Origin: SpSt-333 sp964371615
Lineage (GTDB): Bacteria; Bacteroidota; Ignavibacteria; UBA10030; UBA8401
Assembly: GCA_964371615.1 (NCBI GenBank)
Contig: CAYJMS010000007.1
Location: forward strand, 11,763 to 75,762
DNA length: 64,000 nt
Direction: 5' to 3'
Shown here: positions 26,496 through 35,354 of the stretch, one piece after another
Layout: the number at the start of each line of letters is the position of its first letter
Position numbering within the stretch: position 1 is the first letter of the stretch
The notes under the pieces: model-generated
Seen by the model: only the letters and a program-made list of their open reading frames with translations
Database searches by the model: none
What the model was told of the DNA's origin: nothing
Translations under genes and position numbers: made by a program

Positions 26496-27291
26496 TGAGC
26501 AGGCTCGCCTTTTCTTTCTGTTCTTCACGATAGTCGGCTTCATCTTCCTGAATCTCAATCCGTAATTCGGCGGCTTCCTTGATAACATCGGAAGCGGGAA
26601 ATTTCACCGGCAGTGCATCCAACGTTGCAAGTGCCCCGGTAAAATCATTCCGCTCGTTTTGTGAACGAGCTTTCCACAGCATGGCGTCGTCGGCGTACGG
26701 TGTATCGGTAAATTCCGATATCACTTTATCAAAATACGAAATTGAAGCGCGATAAAAGTTCATCCGGTAATACAATCGCCCGCTGTCAAAGATTTTCCGT
26801 GCCATTTTCTCCGTCAGTTCGGATATTTTTATTTCTGCGTCGGTGACCAGGGAATCATTCGGTGAAAATTCGATGAATGTCTGAAAGTCGTCGACGGCAT
26901 ACCGCGAATACTTTTGATCGAGCTGGGATTTCGGCGAAAGCCGGTAATGGGAGAGTGCTTTTTTATACCGAGACGTTGATGCAAACGGACTGGTCGGCAT
27001 CATCCGTACGAGATTGTCGTATTCCGCGGCGGCCAGTATAAATTCCCCGCGGTTAAACCGTGATTCCGCCAGATAAAATTGTGCATCGTCGGCATATTCC
27101 GATCCCTGAAACTGAACCGAAACTATTTTAAACTCTTCAATTGCTTCGAGATATTTTTCATCATCATACAGATCTTTTGCTCGCTGATACCGTACATCCG
27201 CCGGCAGTGACTCGAGTTCCTGCGTCGATGCACACGATTCAAATAATAACGCAAAGAAAAGAGCGCCAAACACGACAACAAAATATTTCAC
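26488..27291 (-). CDS. bamD: Outer-membrane assembly lipoprotein BamD
   Basis: BamD is the essential lipoprotein of the BAM complex that inserts beta-barrels. From a GTG start the protein reads MKYFVVVFGALFFALLFESC20, a lipoprotein signal with the acylated cysteine at residue 20. Five TPR-like repeats follow (for example YQRAKDLYDDEKYLEAIEEF, and RGEFILAAAEYDNL). I prefer this GTG because GGGAG lies 4-5 bases upstream and it begins one base after the CapA stop; an ATG 9 codons upstream would overlap that gene. At 267 residues the size is normal. Confidence 0.9.
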   Translation of the reverse strand: MKYFVVVFGALFFALLFESCASTQELESLPADVRYQRAKDLYDDEKYLEAIEEFKIVSVQFQGSEYADDAQFYLAESRFNRGEFILAAAEYDNLVRMMPTSPFASTSRYKKALSHYRLSPKSQLDQKYSRYAVDDFQTFIEFSPNDSLVTDAEIKISELTEKMARKIFDSGRLYYRMNFYRASISYFDKVISEFTDTPYADDAMLWKARSQNERNDFTGALATLDALPVKFPASDVIKEAAELRIEIQEDEADYREEQKEKASLLNE

Positions 27292-27292
27292 T

Positions 27293-28387
27293 TTACTCCC
27301 AATAGGTTGATAAATCAAAATTTGATAATTCCTGTGTTCTTTTTTGAAGTCGCCTCACTTCATCAGTATCTCTCATCCGCTCCGTCTGAAAACCTACACG
27401 AAGCGGGATAATCGACTCAATATCAAACGAGAGCGAAGTATCTGTTTTTATTACGACAAAATGAATTCCATAACTTCGCTGGGTCCACACATGCTGCGGT
27501 TGATAGAAGATCATATTCCCCAACGATTGAACAACGATCGTTCTACCGATTTTTTCAATACCGTATGTCACATGCGGGTGATGACCCAGAATGATATCGA
27601 CGTCATTCCTGGCGCACCATGCGTAAAATTCACGCATCGAACGATCCGGGGCTGAACCATACTCCGTTCCGCCATGGACGCTCACAAGAATTACATCCGC
27701 TTTTGAACGGACTTTCCTGATTTCTTCACTTAATTTCACCGTATCGTCCGAAGCAACATATGCACGCCAATTGTTCGGATTGAAATTCATGAACGTCGTC
27801 ACAGCAAAGATAACAAATTTTATGTTGTTTTTCTCTATGAAAAGAGGAACATACAACGAATCAGTGTGTGTCGATGTACCGCAGTGAAGTATATCCGCTT
27901 GATCCAGGAACTGCAGTGTTTGCCGAAGTCCATTGAGACCGTAATCCAGTGAATGGTTGTTTGCCGTCGAAACGACGGTGAAACCGGCATCCTTCAGAGA
28001 TTTTGCCCCCTCCGGAGGTCCGGTAAAAACGATATTGCTCAATGGACTTACTGTTTCGCCATTTTGATCGGACAACGGCGATTCCAGGTTGGCAAACAGG
28101 ATATCCACAGAATCCTCTCTCAAATTCATTCGTTCGAAGGGAAAGCCAGTCTCGCCTTTGAGTATTCTTTGTCCCATTCTTCGCCCAAGATTGATGTCGC
28201 CATAAGCTGCAATCCGAACACGATTCGGCAACGGGGCAACAATAACCAGGGTATCTGTCCGCACCGACTTTTCAGCGACGGATGGAGTACGTATGTCAAT
28301 CATGCGGGAGAGAATCAATTCGGAGATAATCAGCAGAGTCGTCAAAAAGACACCTGCGACGCTTTTCTTCACCGTACCATTCGTCAC
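27293..28387 (-). CDS. CapA-family (PGA capsule-type) metallophosphatase-like protein
   Basis: This 364-residue protein has an N-terminal membrane anchor (about 10-27) and a single PGA_cap/CapA domain. Visible features are AAYGDINLGRRMG near the start of the domain, FANLESPLSD, VVSTANNHSLDYG and VSVHGGTEYG with ILGHHPHVTYG. The family resembles calcineurin-like phosphoesterases and includes poly-gamma-glutamate capsule proteins, but no capB/capC is nearby, so capsule synthesis is not implied. It lies 8 bases after the anchored orphan and directly upstream of bamD, suggesting an envelope role. Confidence 0.83.
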   Translation of the reverse strand: MTNGTVKKSVAGVFLTTLLIISELILSRMIDIRTPSVAEKSVRTDTLVIVAPLPNRVRIAAYGDINLGRRMGQRILKGETGFPFERMNLREDSVDILFANLESPLSDQNGETVSPLSNIVFTGPPEGAKSLKDAGFTVVSTANNHSLDYGLNGLRQTLQFLDQADILHCGTSTHTDSLYVPLFIEKNNIKFVIFAVTTFMNFNPNNWRAYVASDDTVKLSEEIRKVRSKADVILVSVHGGTEYGSAPDRSMREFYAWCARNDVDIILGHHPHVTYGIEKIGRTIVVQSLGNMIFYQPQHVWTQRSYGIHFVVIKTDTSLSFDIESIIPLRVGFQTERMRDTDEVRRLQKRTQELSNFDLSTYWE

Positions 28388-28395
28388 TGTATCCG

Positions 28396-29013
28396 TTAAC
28401 TCCGAATTGTGAAGAAAAGATAGACTGCAACTGCAGAAGCAATCGTGATGATTGCGGGTTCAACAATGGAATCAAAAAACGATGACGCAGGGAGCGTCAC
28501 TGCAGTGAATGGTATCGTAGGATCATCCAGGAGAGCGACTTCGGAAAAAAGTATTGTGTCGGTAACAGACTGGGCGATCTCGGAGGAAAACAACATTCGT
28601 TGTGTTGACGTTGCCATCAAAGAAATATCAACTTTCACCGAAATCGTGCGTTCCACTTTGCTCGAACCAAGAAAGGAAGTTGAAAACTGTTTGCCGTAGG
28701 CCAGTGTTGCCTCAGTGAGAGAGAATGACAACATTGTGTCGGTTCCAACGGAAGTAACATACATAACCAAGTTCCTCTCCAGAAACGAACGCGTTACTGC
28801 AGAGCGAACGACGTCATTGAGAGAAGAATTTCCGATAAATAGACTCAACGAGGAATCCGGCAGCGATAAACCCTTTTCTTCCGCCACGGCGATAGTTTCC
28901 CGGGTCAAACGCTGCACCATGCTTCGGTGTGAATCCGGAAGAACAGTATCGGCGGCAAAACCGATTGAGCACAAAATACAGATCGTCAATATGTTTTGCC
29001 GCCGAAATATCAT
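28396..29013 (-). CDS. Unrecognised exported protein with C-terminal membrane anchor
   Basis: I do not recognise this 205-residue protein. It has a signal-like N terminus (ILTICILCSIGFAADTVLP), a mixed alpha/beta soluble part (about 25-175) rich in Ser and Thr, and a final hydrophobic helix (IITIASAVAVYLFFT, about 186-200) ending in a short basic tail, consistent with a periplasmic domain anchored at its C terminus. The ATG overlaps the glutamate dehydrogenase stop by one base (TAATG), indicating coupled translation, and CapA follows 8 bases later. No cysteines suggest disulfides. A role in the envelope is the most that context supports. Confidence 0.6.
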   Translation of the reverse strand: MIFRRQNILTICILCSIGFAADTVLPDSHRSMVQRLTRETIAVAEEKGLSLPDSSLSLFIGNSSLNDVVRSAVTRSFLERNLVMYVTSVGTDTMLSFSLTEATLAYGKQFSTSFLGSSKVERTISVKVDISLMATSTQRMLFSSEIAQSVTDTILFSEVALLDDPTIPFTAVTLPASSFFDSIVEPAIITIASAVAVYLFFTIRS

Positions 29014-30366
29014 TAAGCGTATATACCGCGGATTTTTAGTGTCTTTGCTACCTTATCAATTGCCACGATGTACGCGCCGATACGCAGAGCGACTTTATGT
29101 TTCGCAGCGGTCTCGTAGACGTTGTCGAACGATGCCTTCATCATTCTCTCAAGACGTCGATTGACACGATCGAGCGACCAATAATATCCGACCCTATTTT
29201 GAACCCATTCGAAATACGATACGGTCACTCCGCCGGCATTTGCCAGGATGTCCGGAACGACGATAATACCCCGCTCGTTCAATATCGGATCGGCTTTTGC
29301 CGTTGTAGGACCGTTTGCTCCTTCGACAATAATCTTGGCTTTGATCTTGCCCGCGTTCTTATGCGTGATCTGATCTTCCTTTGCTGCCGGAATCAACACG
29401 TCGCAATCCAGTTCGAGCAATTCAGCCATAGTCACCTTATCGCCGCCGGTAAATCCGTTGAGCGTTTTATTCTCTTTTGCGTAATCGATCGCTTTTTGCA
29501 CATCGATGCCGCGCTTATTGTAATATCCACCGGTGATATCGCCGATACCGACGATCTTGCATCCCTGTTCCCGCAGCAACAACGCAGAGATAGAACCGAC
29601 GTTACCGAATCCCTGAACGATAATAGAAGTATCTTTTGGTTTCATTCCGAGTTTTTCCATTGAACCGAGTGTGACGATCATAACCCCGCGTCCTGTCGCT
29701 TCGCGACGCCCAATAGAGCCGCCGATCAGCAATGGTTTTCCTGTCACCACACCGCTGACCGTCTTGCGCATATGCATGGAATAGGTGTCCATAATCCACG
29801 CCATGGTTTGTTCGTTCGTATTCATATCCGGCGCGGGAATATCCTTATCGTCCCCGAAGACTTCCATCATATTGGCGGTGTAGCGTCGTGGGTTTATTTG
29901 AAATTTGAACGGTGTAAATTTAATTATGTACCAGTTTATAGACCCGTTTGCGCACNNNNNNNNNNATTTTTTCCAATTCGACGGGAGTCAATTTAAATGG
30001 ATCGCATTTTATCCCCCCTTTGGCACCGCCGAACGGCACATTCAGCAACGCACACTTCCATGTCATCCATGCCGCCAATGCTTTTACTTCATCAATATTG
30101 ACATCCGGTGCATAGCGAATGCCTCCCTTTGACGGACCAAGGATATCATTGTGAATCACACGATGGCCCTGGAAAATCTCCACATTGCCGTTGTCCATTT
30201 GTATCGGGATTGATACGGTTACTTGTTTCACCGGTGTTTTAAGATATTCGTACACACCGTCTTCGAGTCCCAAAATTTCTGCGGCGATGTCGAAACGCTC
30301 CATCATTGATTGGAATGGATTTTCTTGGTCTAAGACCGGTCCCGGTTCTTTATATTCAGTATTCAT
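29013..30366 (-). CDS. gdhA: Glutamate dehydrogenase, broken by an assembly gap
   Basis: The enzyme interconverts glutamate and 2-oxoglutarate plus ammonia. The N-terminal part (to about residue 134) carries the substrate site PFGGAKGGIKCDP, and the C-terminal part carries IPAPDMNTNEQTMAWI and the dinucleotide fold GFGNVGSISA. Ten Ns split the gene just where the two halves should join (after ELEK, before RRYTAN). Between the Ns and the resumption of homology lie 67 bases that do not belong to the enzyme. Only 1-2 codons appear missing if these are removed, so the ancestral gene was full length. Whether the living gene is intact or carries an insertion cannot be told. Confidence 0.9.
29889..29955. 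other. Foreign segment abutting assembly gap (possible insertion-sequence end)
   Basis: These 67 AT-rich bases separate the gap from resumed glutamate dehydrogenase homology and match nothing in that enzyme. They could be the outer end of an insertion element whose repeated body was not assembled, or a chimeric contig end. No transposase, clear terminal inverted repeat or target duplication can be seen, so the element call is weak. The ten following Ns at 29956-29965 are a scaffold gap of unknown true length. Confidence 0.4.
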
Positions 30367-30409
30367 GATACATTCATCCTTGTGAATTTGTTGATAATAA
30401 TAAAAGTAC

Positions 30410-31264
30410 TCACTTATCCCTTCGCTTCAAAGATTTTTTTAACTGTTGTATGGTCAATTCAGGCAGATCGTCGACAAAATGCCGTGAAAAACGACGCGAA
30501 CGTCTTATTACATTTTCTTCAATTTTAGCGTAAATCAAGTCTTCCTCGAAGTATTTCGCTGTCACTATTGCTTTCCCCGTCGGATCGACAATCTGCGATC
30601 CGCCCCAAAAGTTCACACCGTCTTCAATACCGACACGATTTGCAAAGACAACATAGGTGCTGAGCAATCGGGCATAGGCGCGGTGTTGTTCATGATTGAC
30701 ATTCGCCACCGACAGCATTTTCGACGATCCTGCCAAACGTGTTGGACTTGCGGTCAAACTAAAAATAACCTCCGCACCGTCATGCGCAAGAATGTACGGT
30801 AATGCAAGATGCCAGAGATCTTCGCAAATGAGAATACCGAGTTTGCCGAATTTTGAATTAAACGCCTGCACTTCTTTTCCCTGATTGAAATATCTCATCT
30901 CCTCAAACATACCGTACGTCGGTGGATATACTTTACGATGAGCGGAATGCACCCGGCCGTCTTCAAAAACAAATGCGGAATTATAGATCCCGTAATTTTC
31001 CGCTTCCTCCACTCCTCCAGCTATAATCGTTATGGACCGGGAGAGAGTAATAAATTCTTTGAAATAAGGATTTGGTTCCGATCGAAGTGCAACATCCCAA
31101 TTCAGGTCCCGGACAGTATATCCGGTGAGGCTGAGTTCCGGAAAGACAATGATATCGGCTTTGTGTTGAATTGCTTTTTTTATGAATCCGATATGATGCC
31201 GGATATTTTTTCGGAGATCTCCGACGATGGAATCCGTTTGTGCGACGGCGATTGTGCAGTTCAT
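30410..31264 (-). CDS. Carbon-nitrogen hydrolase (nitrilase superfamily amidase)
   Basis: This 284-residue protein is a single nitrilase-fold domain with the Glu-Lys-Cys triad E43 (VFPELSLTGYT), K111 (HRKVYPPTYGMFEE) and C147 (ILICEDLWH). The sequence resembles the glutaminase domain of NAD synthetases, but no synthetase domain is attached. The substrate, likely an amide, is unknown; NAD synthetase partner, omega-amidase or N-carbamoyl hydrolase are all possible. It lies 43 bases upstream of glutamate dehydrogenase and 9 bases after a TPM-domain gene on the same strand. Confidence 0.85.
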   Translation of the reverse strand: MNCTIAVAQTDSIVGDLRKNIRHHIGFIKKAIQHKADIIVFPELSLTGYTVRDLNWDVALRSEPNPYFKEFITLSRSITIIAGGVEEAENYGIYNSAFVFEDGRVHSAHRKVYPPTYGMFEEMRYFNQGKEVQAFNSKFGKLGILICEDLWHLALPYILAHDGAEVIFSLTASPTRLAGSSKMLSVANVNHEQHRAYARLLSTYVVFANRVGIEDGVNFWGGSQIVDPTGKAIVTAKYFEEDLIYAKIEENVIRRSRRFSRHFVDDLPELTIQQLKKSLKRRDK

Positions 31265-31273
31265 GGCAATCCG

Positions 31274-31729
31274 TTATGATAGGACGATGGTATTGGGAAG
31301 TTCGTTTGTATCTCCGGGAGCAGAGGGAAATTCTTTTTTCAAAATCACACCGACTTCATCGATGGTTCGCCAGAGGCCTTCATAGTAATTTTCCTGACGA
31401 AAAGCTGCGGAAAGTTTGCCGGCAAGCGATTTCCAAAAATCCGGCGAGACTTTCTTATTGATTCCTTCGTCGGCCACGATCTGGAATGCATGCTCGGAGA
31501 GCAAGAGAAAAATCAATACGCCTGTCTTCTCTCTGGTCTTATCCATACCGAGGGAGATAAAATTATTCACGGCAAGATCAAAAAGCGAAAGATGTTTTTC
31601 CTTCCACGACCGACGCTTTTGGATATTTACACGGATTTCTCCGATCGTCTCCTTCTCCACCGCTTGTATCTTCTCGGCAATCCATTGCATCTCGTCGCCG
31701 GTAAGGATATTTTCGCCAAATATATTCAT
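31274..31729 (-). CDS. TPM-domain protein (soluble, single domain)
   Basis: A 151-residue TPM-domain protein without a signal peptide or membrane helix. Recognisable segments are IGEIRVNIQKRRS, a helical stretch, TGVLIFLLLSEHAFQIVADEGINKKV and the closing helix. The domain occurs in thylakoid and envelope proteins of uncertain role, some with phosphatase activity. It overlaps the DAHP synthase stop by 4 bases. A second TPM protein lies on the other side of that gene, which is unusual enough to note. Confidence 0.8.
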   Translation of the reverse strand: MNIFGENILTGDEMQWIAEKIQAVEKETIGEIRVNIQKRRSWKEKHLSLFDLAVNNFISLGMDKTREKTGVLIFLLLSEHAFQIVADEGINKKVSPDFWKSLAGKLSAAFRQENYYEGLWRTIDEVGVILKKEFPSAPGDTNELPNTIVLS

Positions 31730-32751
31730 CGTGCCACCGCAATAGTACGTTCAACAACCGGTTCGTATTTTTTCAAGCGTCTCGTCAAGTTCAGATAGTT
31801 ATTCGGTGAAAGAGATTGGTATCCATCGGACAACGCCTTTTCCGGATGTGCGTGAATTTCCAGAATCAGTCCATCCGCTCCGGCTGCAACGGACGCCTGT
31901 GCCATTGCCGAGACAAGGTCCCAGGCACCCGTGCCATGACTCGGATCGGCAATAATCGGTAAATGGGATAATTTTTTAATGACCGGAATAGCATTAAGAT
32001 CGAGTGTGTTCCGTGTATACGTTTCGAACGTCCTGATACCCCGTTCACAGAGAATTACATTATAATTCCCGCGTGAAAGAATATACTCTGCCGACATCAG
32101 CAGTTCCTCTATCGTCGATGAAAATCCCCTTTTGAGCAACACCGGCTTTCCGGTATCGCCGACTTTTTCCAACAGCGAGAAATTATACATATTTCGTGCA
32201 CCGATCTGAAGAATGTCGGAGTATTCCAACACCAACGGAAGCGTTTCGGTATCCTTGACCTCAGTGACCACCTTCAGTCCGTATTTCTCTGCTGCTTCCT
32301 TAAGATATTCAAGCCCTTCAACTTTTAATCCTTGAAATGCATACGGAGATGTCCTTGGTTTATAGGCGCCGCCCCGCAACAAACGGGCGCCGGAACTTTT
32401 CACAATTTCCGCCGCTTCCATTATCTGTTCTCGGCTTTCGACGGAACAAGGACCGGCGATAATCTGAATCTCATTCCCGCCGAATGTTACTCCCCCGACA
32501 TCAACGACGGTGTTTTCCGGCTTGAAATCGCGCCCGACTAATTTAAATGGTTTTGATACCGCCACAACATCAACCACACCCGGCAACACTAGGAATTGAT
32601 CCGGCGACACTTTGGCTTTGTTACCGGTGATACCGATTGCAACCCGCTGCGCACCGGGAATCTCATGCGGCGTAAAACCGAATTCGGCAACTTTATGCTT
32701 CACATTTTCGATTTCTTGACGCGTTGCGTCAAGTTTCATTAACACCAGCAT
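31726..32751 (-). CDS. aroF: 3-Deoxy-7-phosphoheptulonate (DAHP) synthase
   Basis: This is the first enzyme of aromatic amino-acid synthesis (phosphoenolpyruvate plus erythrose-4-phosphate). The catalytic barrel carries IIAGPCSVESREQI, LRGGAYKPRTSPYAFQG, GARNMYNFSLL, CERGIRTFETYTRN and IADPSHGTG. An N-terminal ferredoxin-like domain of about 70 residues (MLVLMKLDATRQEIENVKHK...) is attached, as in the feedback-regulated type of Thermotoga and relatives, where it can sense tyrosine or phenylalanine. At 341 residues it is complete. Regulation by feedback is inferred from the domain, not from the sequence. Confidence 0.92.
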   Translation of the reverse strand: MLVLMKLDATRQEIENVKHKVAEFGFTPHEIPGAQRVAIGITGNKAKVSPDQFLVLPGVVDVVAVSKPFKLVGRDFKPENTVVDVGGVTFGGNEIQIIAGPCSVESREQIMEAAEIVKSSGARLLRGGAYKPRTSPYAFQGLKVEGLEYLKEAAEKYGLKVVTEVKDTETLPLVLEYSDILQIGARNMYNFSLLEKVGDTGKPVLLKRGFSSTIEELLMSAEYILSRGNYNVILCERGIRTFETYTRNTLDLNAIPVIKKLSHLPIIADPSHGTGAWDLVSAMAQASVAAGADGLILEIHAHPEKALSDGYQSLSPNNYLNLTRRLKKYEPVVERTIAVAR

Positions 32752-32782
32752 ATACTATTTCGCATTAAATGTATGATGTGCA

Positions 32783-33556
32783 TTACCAGCTTCCGCTGGC
32801 CCCGCCACCGCCAAAACTGCCTCCACCGGCAGACCAGCCCCCTCCGCTACCGCCGCCAAATGAGCCAAATCCGCCGCTTCCTCCTCCGCCAAAACCCCCT
32901 CCACCCCACCACCAATTATTGTAACCCTTTCGACCGTGTGAACTGAGAGAATATCGACGGCCTCGAAGCGAGGAGATAATAGAAAAGATGATGACAAGCA
33001 AAATAATGACAATCGGTATCCAATCATTCATCACTTGCCTCTTTCCTTCGGCAGTATATTCACCTTTCACCGTCTGTGAAATCGCGGTGATCGCCGCAGC
33101 AATTCCGCCATAATATTCATTCTCCCGGAACCTTGGGCGAATTTCGCTTCGGATGATCTTGTCACATATCGCATCGGTAAGTACGCCTTCGAGCCCGTAT
33201 CCCACCTCAATGGAAATCTGCCGGTCATCCTTTGCAATGAGAATCAAAACTCCGTTGTCCTTCCCTTTTTGACCGATCTTATTCTTTTCGAGAATTCGAA
33301 TGGCATGATCACGAATATCATTCCCTCCGAGAGTCGGTATCAACATAACGACGATTTGGTTCGAAGTGCTGTCTTCGAATCGAATGATCATTTTTCGGAG
33401 TGAATAATATTCACTCCGTGTCAATGTGCCTGTACGATCGGTGACCGGATCGACAATCGTCGGAATCTCTTCATCCTGAGAAAAAAGAAAAGGAACAAAA
33501 ACAATGGCCATACCTAAAAGCATGGCCACAATATTTGATCCGATTATATGTTTCAT
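32783..33556 (-). CDS. TPM-domain membrane protein with glycine-rich tail (YgcG-like)
   Basis: This 257-residue protein has a signal or anchor helix at the N terminus, a TPM domain (about 30-165, with DRTGTLTRSEYYSLR and QIVVMLIPTLGGNDIRDHA), a membrane helix (about 172-190) and a low-complexity C terminus rich in Gly and Ser (GGGGFGGGGSGGFGSF). This is the standard YgcG architecture, often found beside LemA. Its ATG overlaps the lemA stop by one base. A second reading of the same tail in a different frame is a shadow. Confidence 0.88.
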   Translation of the reverse strand: MKHIIGSNIVAMLLGMAIVFVPFLFSQDEEIPTIVDPVTDRTGTLTRSEYYSLRKMIIRFEDSTSNQIVVMLIPTLGGNDIRDHAIRILEKNKIGQKGKDNGVLILIAKDDRQISIEVGYGLEGVLTDAICDKIIRSEIRPRFRENEYYGGIAAAITAISQTVKGEYTAEGKRQVMNDWIPIVIILLVIIFSIISSLRGRRYSLSSHGRKGYNNWWWGGGGFGGGGSGGFGSFGGGSGGGWSAGGGSFGGGGASGSW

Positions 33557-34149
33557 TAAAATTGTACTTTCGGGGCCGCTTCGGCTCCGGGAAGCGCTTG
33601 AAAATATTGTTTTTGTTGAAATCCCGTAAACGACGCAATCAGCGATGTCGGGATTGTCCGAATTGTCGCATTGTAACCCTGAACTATTTCATTGAATCGT
33701 TTTCTTTCGACCGAAATTCTATTCTCTGTTCCTTCCAATTGAGACTGCAATTGAAGGAAGTTTTCATTGGCTTTTAAGTTTGGATACTGCTCCACCGTTA
33801 CCAACAGTCGCGAGAGTGCCGATCCCAATTGACCCTGGCTTTGTTCAAATCGTTGAAATGCCTGAGGATCATTCAATAATTCAGGAGAGACGGTGACCTG
33901 TGTTGCTTTCGCACGAGCTTCGATGACTGCCTGCAGCGTTGATTTTTCAAAATTTGCCACTCCCTGAACGGTTGCAACCAGATTCGGCACAAGGTCCATC
34001 CTGCGTTGATATTGATTCTCCACTTGTGCCCATGCTCCATTCACTCCTTCATCCAGCTGCACGAGAGAATTATATTTTCCTGTTCCCCAGAATATGACGA
34101 GAACAAAGAGTCCGATAATCACGCCGGCAATGATTAATCCTTTTTTCAT
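33556..34149 (-). CDS. lemA: LemA family membrane protein
   Basis: This 197-residue protein has one N-terminal helix (about 5-21, GLIIAGVIIGLFVLVIFWG) and the classic LemA segments VQLDEGVNGAWAQVENQYQR, RRMDLVPNLVATVQG and LLVTVEQYPNLKANENFL. Function is unproven; it is a common partner of YgcG-type TPM proteins and the two genes overlap here. AGGTTATTGT just upstream of the ATG offers a modest ribosome-binding site (AAAGGTT). Confidence 0.93.
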   Translation of the reverse strand: MKKGLIIAGVIIGLFVLVIFWGTGKYNSLVQLDEGVNGAWAQVENQYQRRMDLVPNLVATVQGVANFEKSTLQAVIEARAKATQVTVSPELLNDPQAFQRFEQSQGQLGSALSRLLVTVEQYPNLKANENFLQLQSQLEGTENRISVERKRFNEIVQGYNATIRTIPTSLIASFTGFQQKQYFQALPGAEAAPKVQF

Positions 34150-34184
34150 ACAATAACCTTTCGATAAAATTAAGAATAGATTTT

Positions 34185-35327
34185 TTATTCTTTTAACAAC
34201 GCACGGGATATTACGATCCGTTGAATTTCCGATGTCCCTTCATAGATCTCTGTAATCTTTGCATCGCGTAAATACCGTTCCACTTTGTATTCCCGCACAT
34301 AACCGTAACCGCCATGAATCTGAATTGCTTCAAGAGCAGCGTGCACGGCGATTCTGGATGCGAACAATTTCGCCATGGCCGCCTGTTTGCCAAACGGCAA
34401 TCCGGCATCTTTCAATGCGGCAGATTGATACACCAGCATTCGTGCTGCTTCAATATCCGTTGCCATATCCGCAAGTTTAAATTGGATCGCCTGGAGGTTT
34501 GCAATCGGCTGATCGAACGCCTTGCGTTGTTTTGCATAGTGTATTGATGCATCCAGTGACGCCTGTGCGATGCCAAGTGCCTGAGCGGCAATACCGATAC
34601 GTCCCCCTTCGAGCGTTACCATCGCGAATTTAAATCCGAATCCTTCATCGCCAATTCGGTTTTGAGCAGGCACACGGACATTTTCGAACAACAGCGATAC
34701 AGTATCAGAACTGCGAATGCCCAATTTCCGTTCCTTCTTACCAAAGGTAAATCCCGGCATACCTTTTTCTACGATAAACGCACTGATTCCTTTTGAACCT
34801 TTTGAGGAATCAGTTTGTGCCATCACAATAGTATAGTCGGCGGTCGTTCCGTTGGTGATCCAATTCTTTATTCCGTTCAACACATAGTGATCGCCATCTT
34901 TCACCGCGGTGGTATGCTGGTTAGTCGCGTCACTTCCGGCTTCGGGTTCAGAAAGCGCAAAAGCACCAAGTTTTTTGCCTTGCGCTAAGGGAATTAAAAA
35001 TTTCTGTTTTTGTTCTTCCGTGCCGTATTTGTTCAGTCCGTAACAAACCAGAGAATTATTCACCGACATGATAACACCGCACGATGCATCTGCTCTGGAT
35101 ATTTCCTCCATAGCGATCGCATAACTGATGCTGTCGAGTCCCGCACCACCGTATTGTTCCGGCACCATCATACCCATGAATCCGAGTTCACCCAATTTCT
35201 TGATCTCTTCCGTCGGAAACATTTCCTTATCGTCCCGCTCATCGGACGTCACGGACAGTTCGTCCTGTGCAAACTGCCGGGCAGTTTCACGGATCATTTT
35301 ATGCGTTTCATTCAATTCGAAGTTCAT
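34185..35327 (-). CDS. Short-chain acyl-CoA dehydrogenase
   Basis: This flavoenzyme introduces a 2,3 double bond into acyl-CoA, passing electrons to ETF. The 380 residues contain the FAD and substrate signatures GAFALSEPEAGSDATNQ, WITNGTTADYTIV and the catalytic-Glu segment ITEIYEGTSEIQRIVISR near the C terminus. It is closest in appearance to butyryl-CoA dehydrogenases. It is the last gene of the thiolase, hydroxyacyl dehydrogenase, acyl-CoA dehydrogenase series. Neither an ETF pair nor a crotonase gene is present beside it. Confidence 0.93.
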   Translation of the reverse strand: MNFELNETHKMIRETARQFAQDELSVTSDERDDKEMFPTEEIKKLGELGFMGMMVPEQYGGAGLDSISYAIAMEEISRADASCGVIMSVNNSLVCYGLNKYGTEEQKQKFLIPLAQGKKLGAFALSEPEAGSDATNQHTTAVKDGDHYVLNGIKNWITNGTTADYTIVMAQTDSSKGSKGISAFIVEKGMPGFTFGKKERKLGIRSSDTVSLLFENVRVPAQNRIGDEGFGFKFAMVTLEGGRIGIAAQALGIAQASLDASIHYAKQRKAFDQPIANLQAIQFKLADMATDIEAARMLVYQSAALKDAGLPFGKQAAMAKLFASRIAVHAALEAIQIHGGYGYVREYKVERYLRDAKITEIYEGTSEIQRIVISRALLKE

Positions 35328-35354
35328 GGTGTGATCATTTGATTTGAAGAATGG

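Noticed and set aside
32755..33027. A second frame giving an Ala/Glu/Gly-rich 90-residue protein
   Set aside because: It is the glycine-rich repeat of the YgcG-like gene read in another frame, an artefact of repetitive codons.
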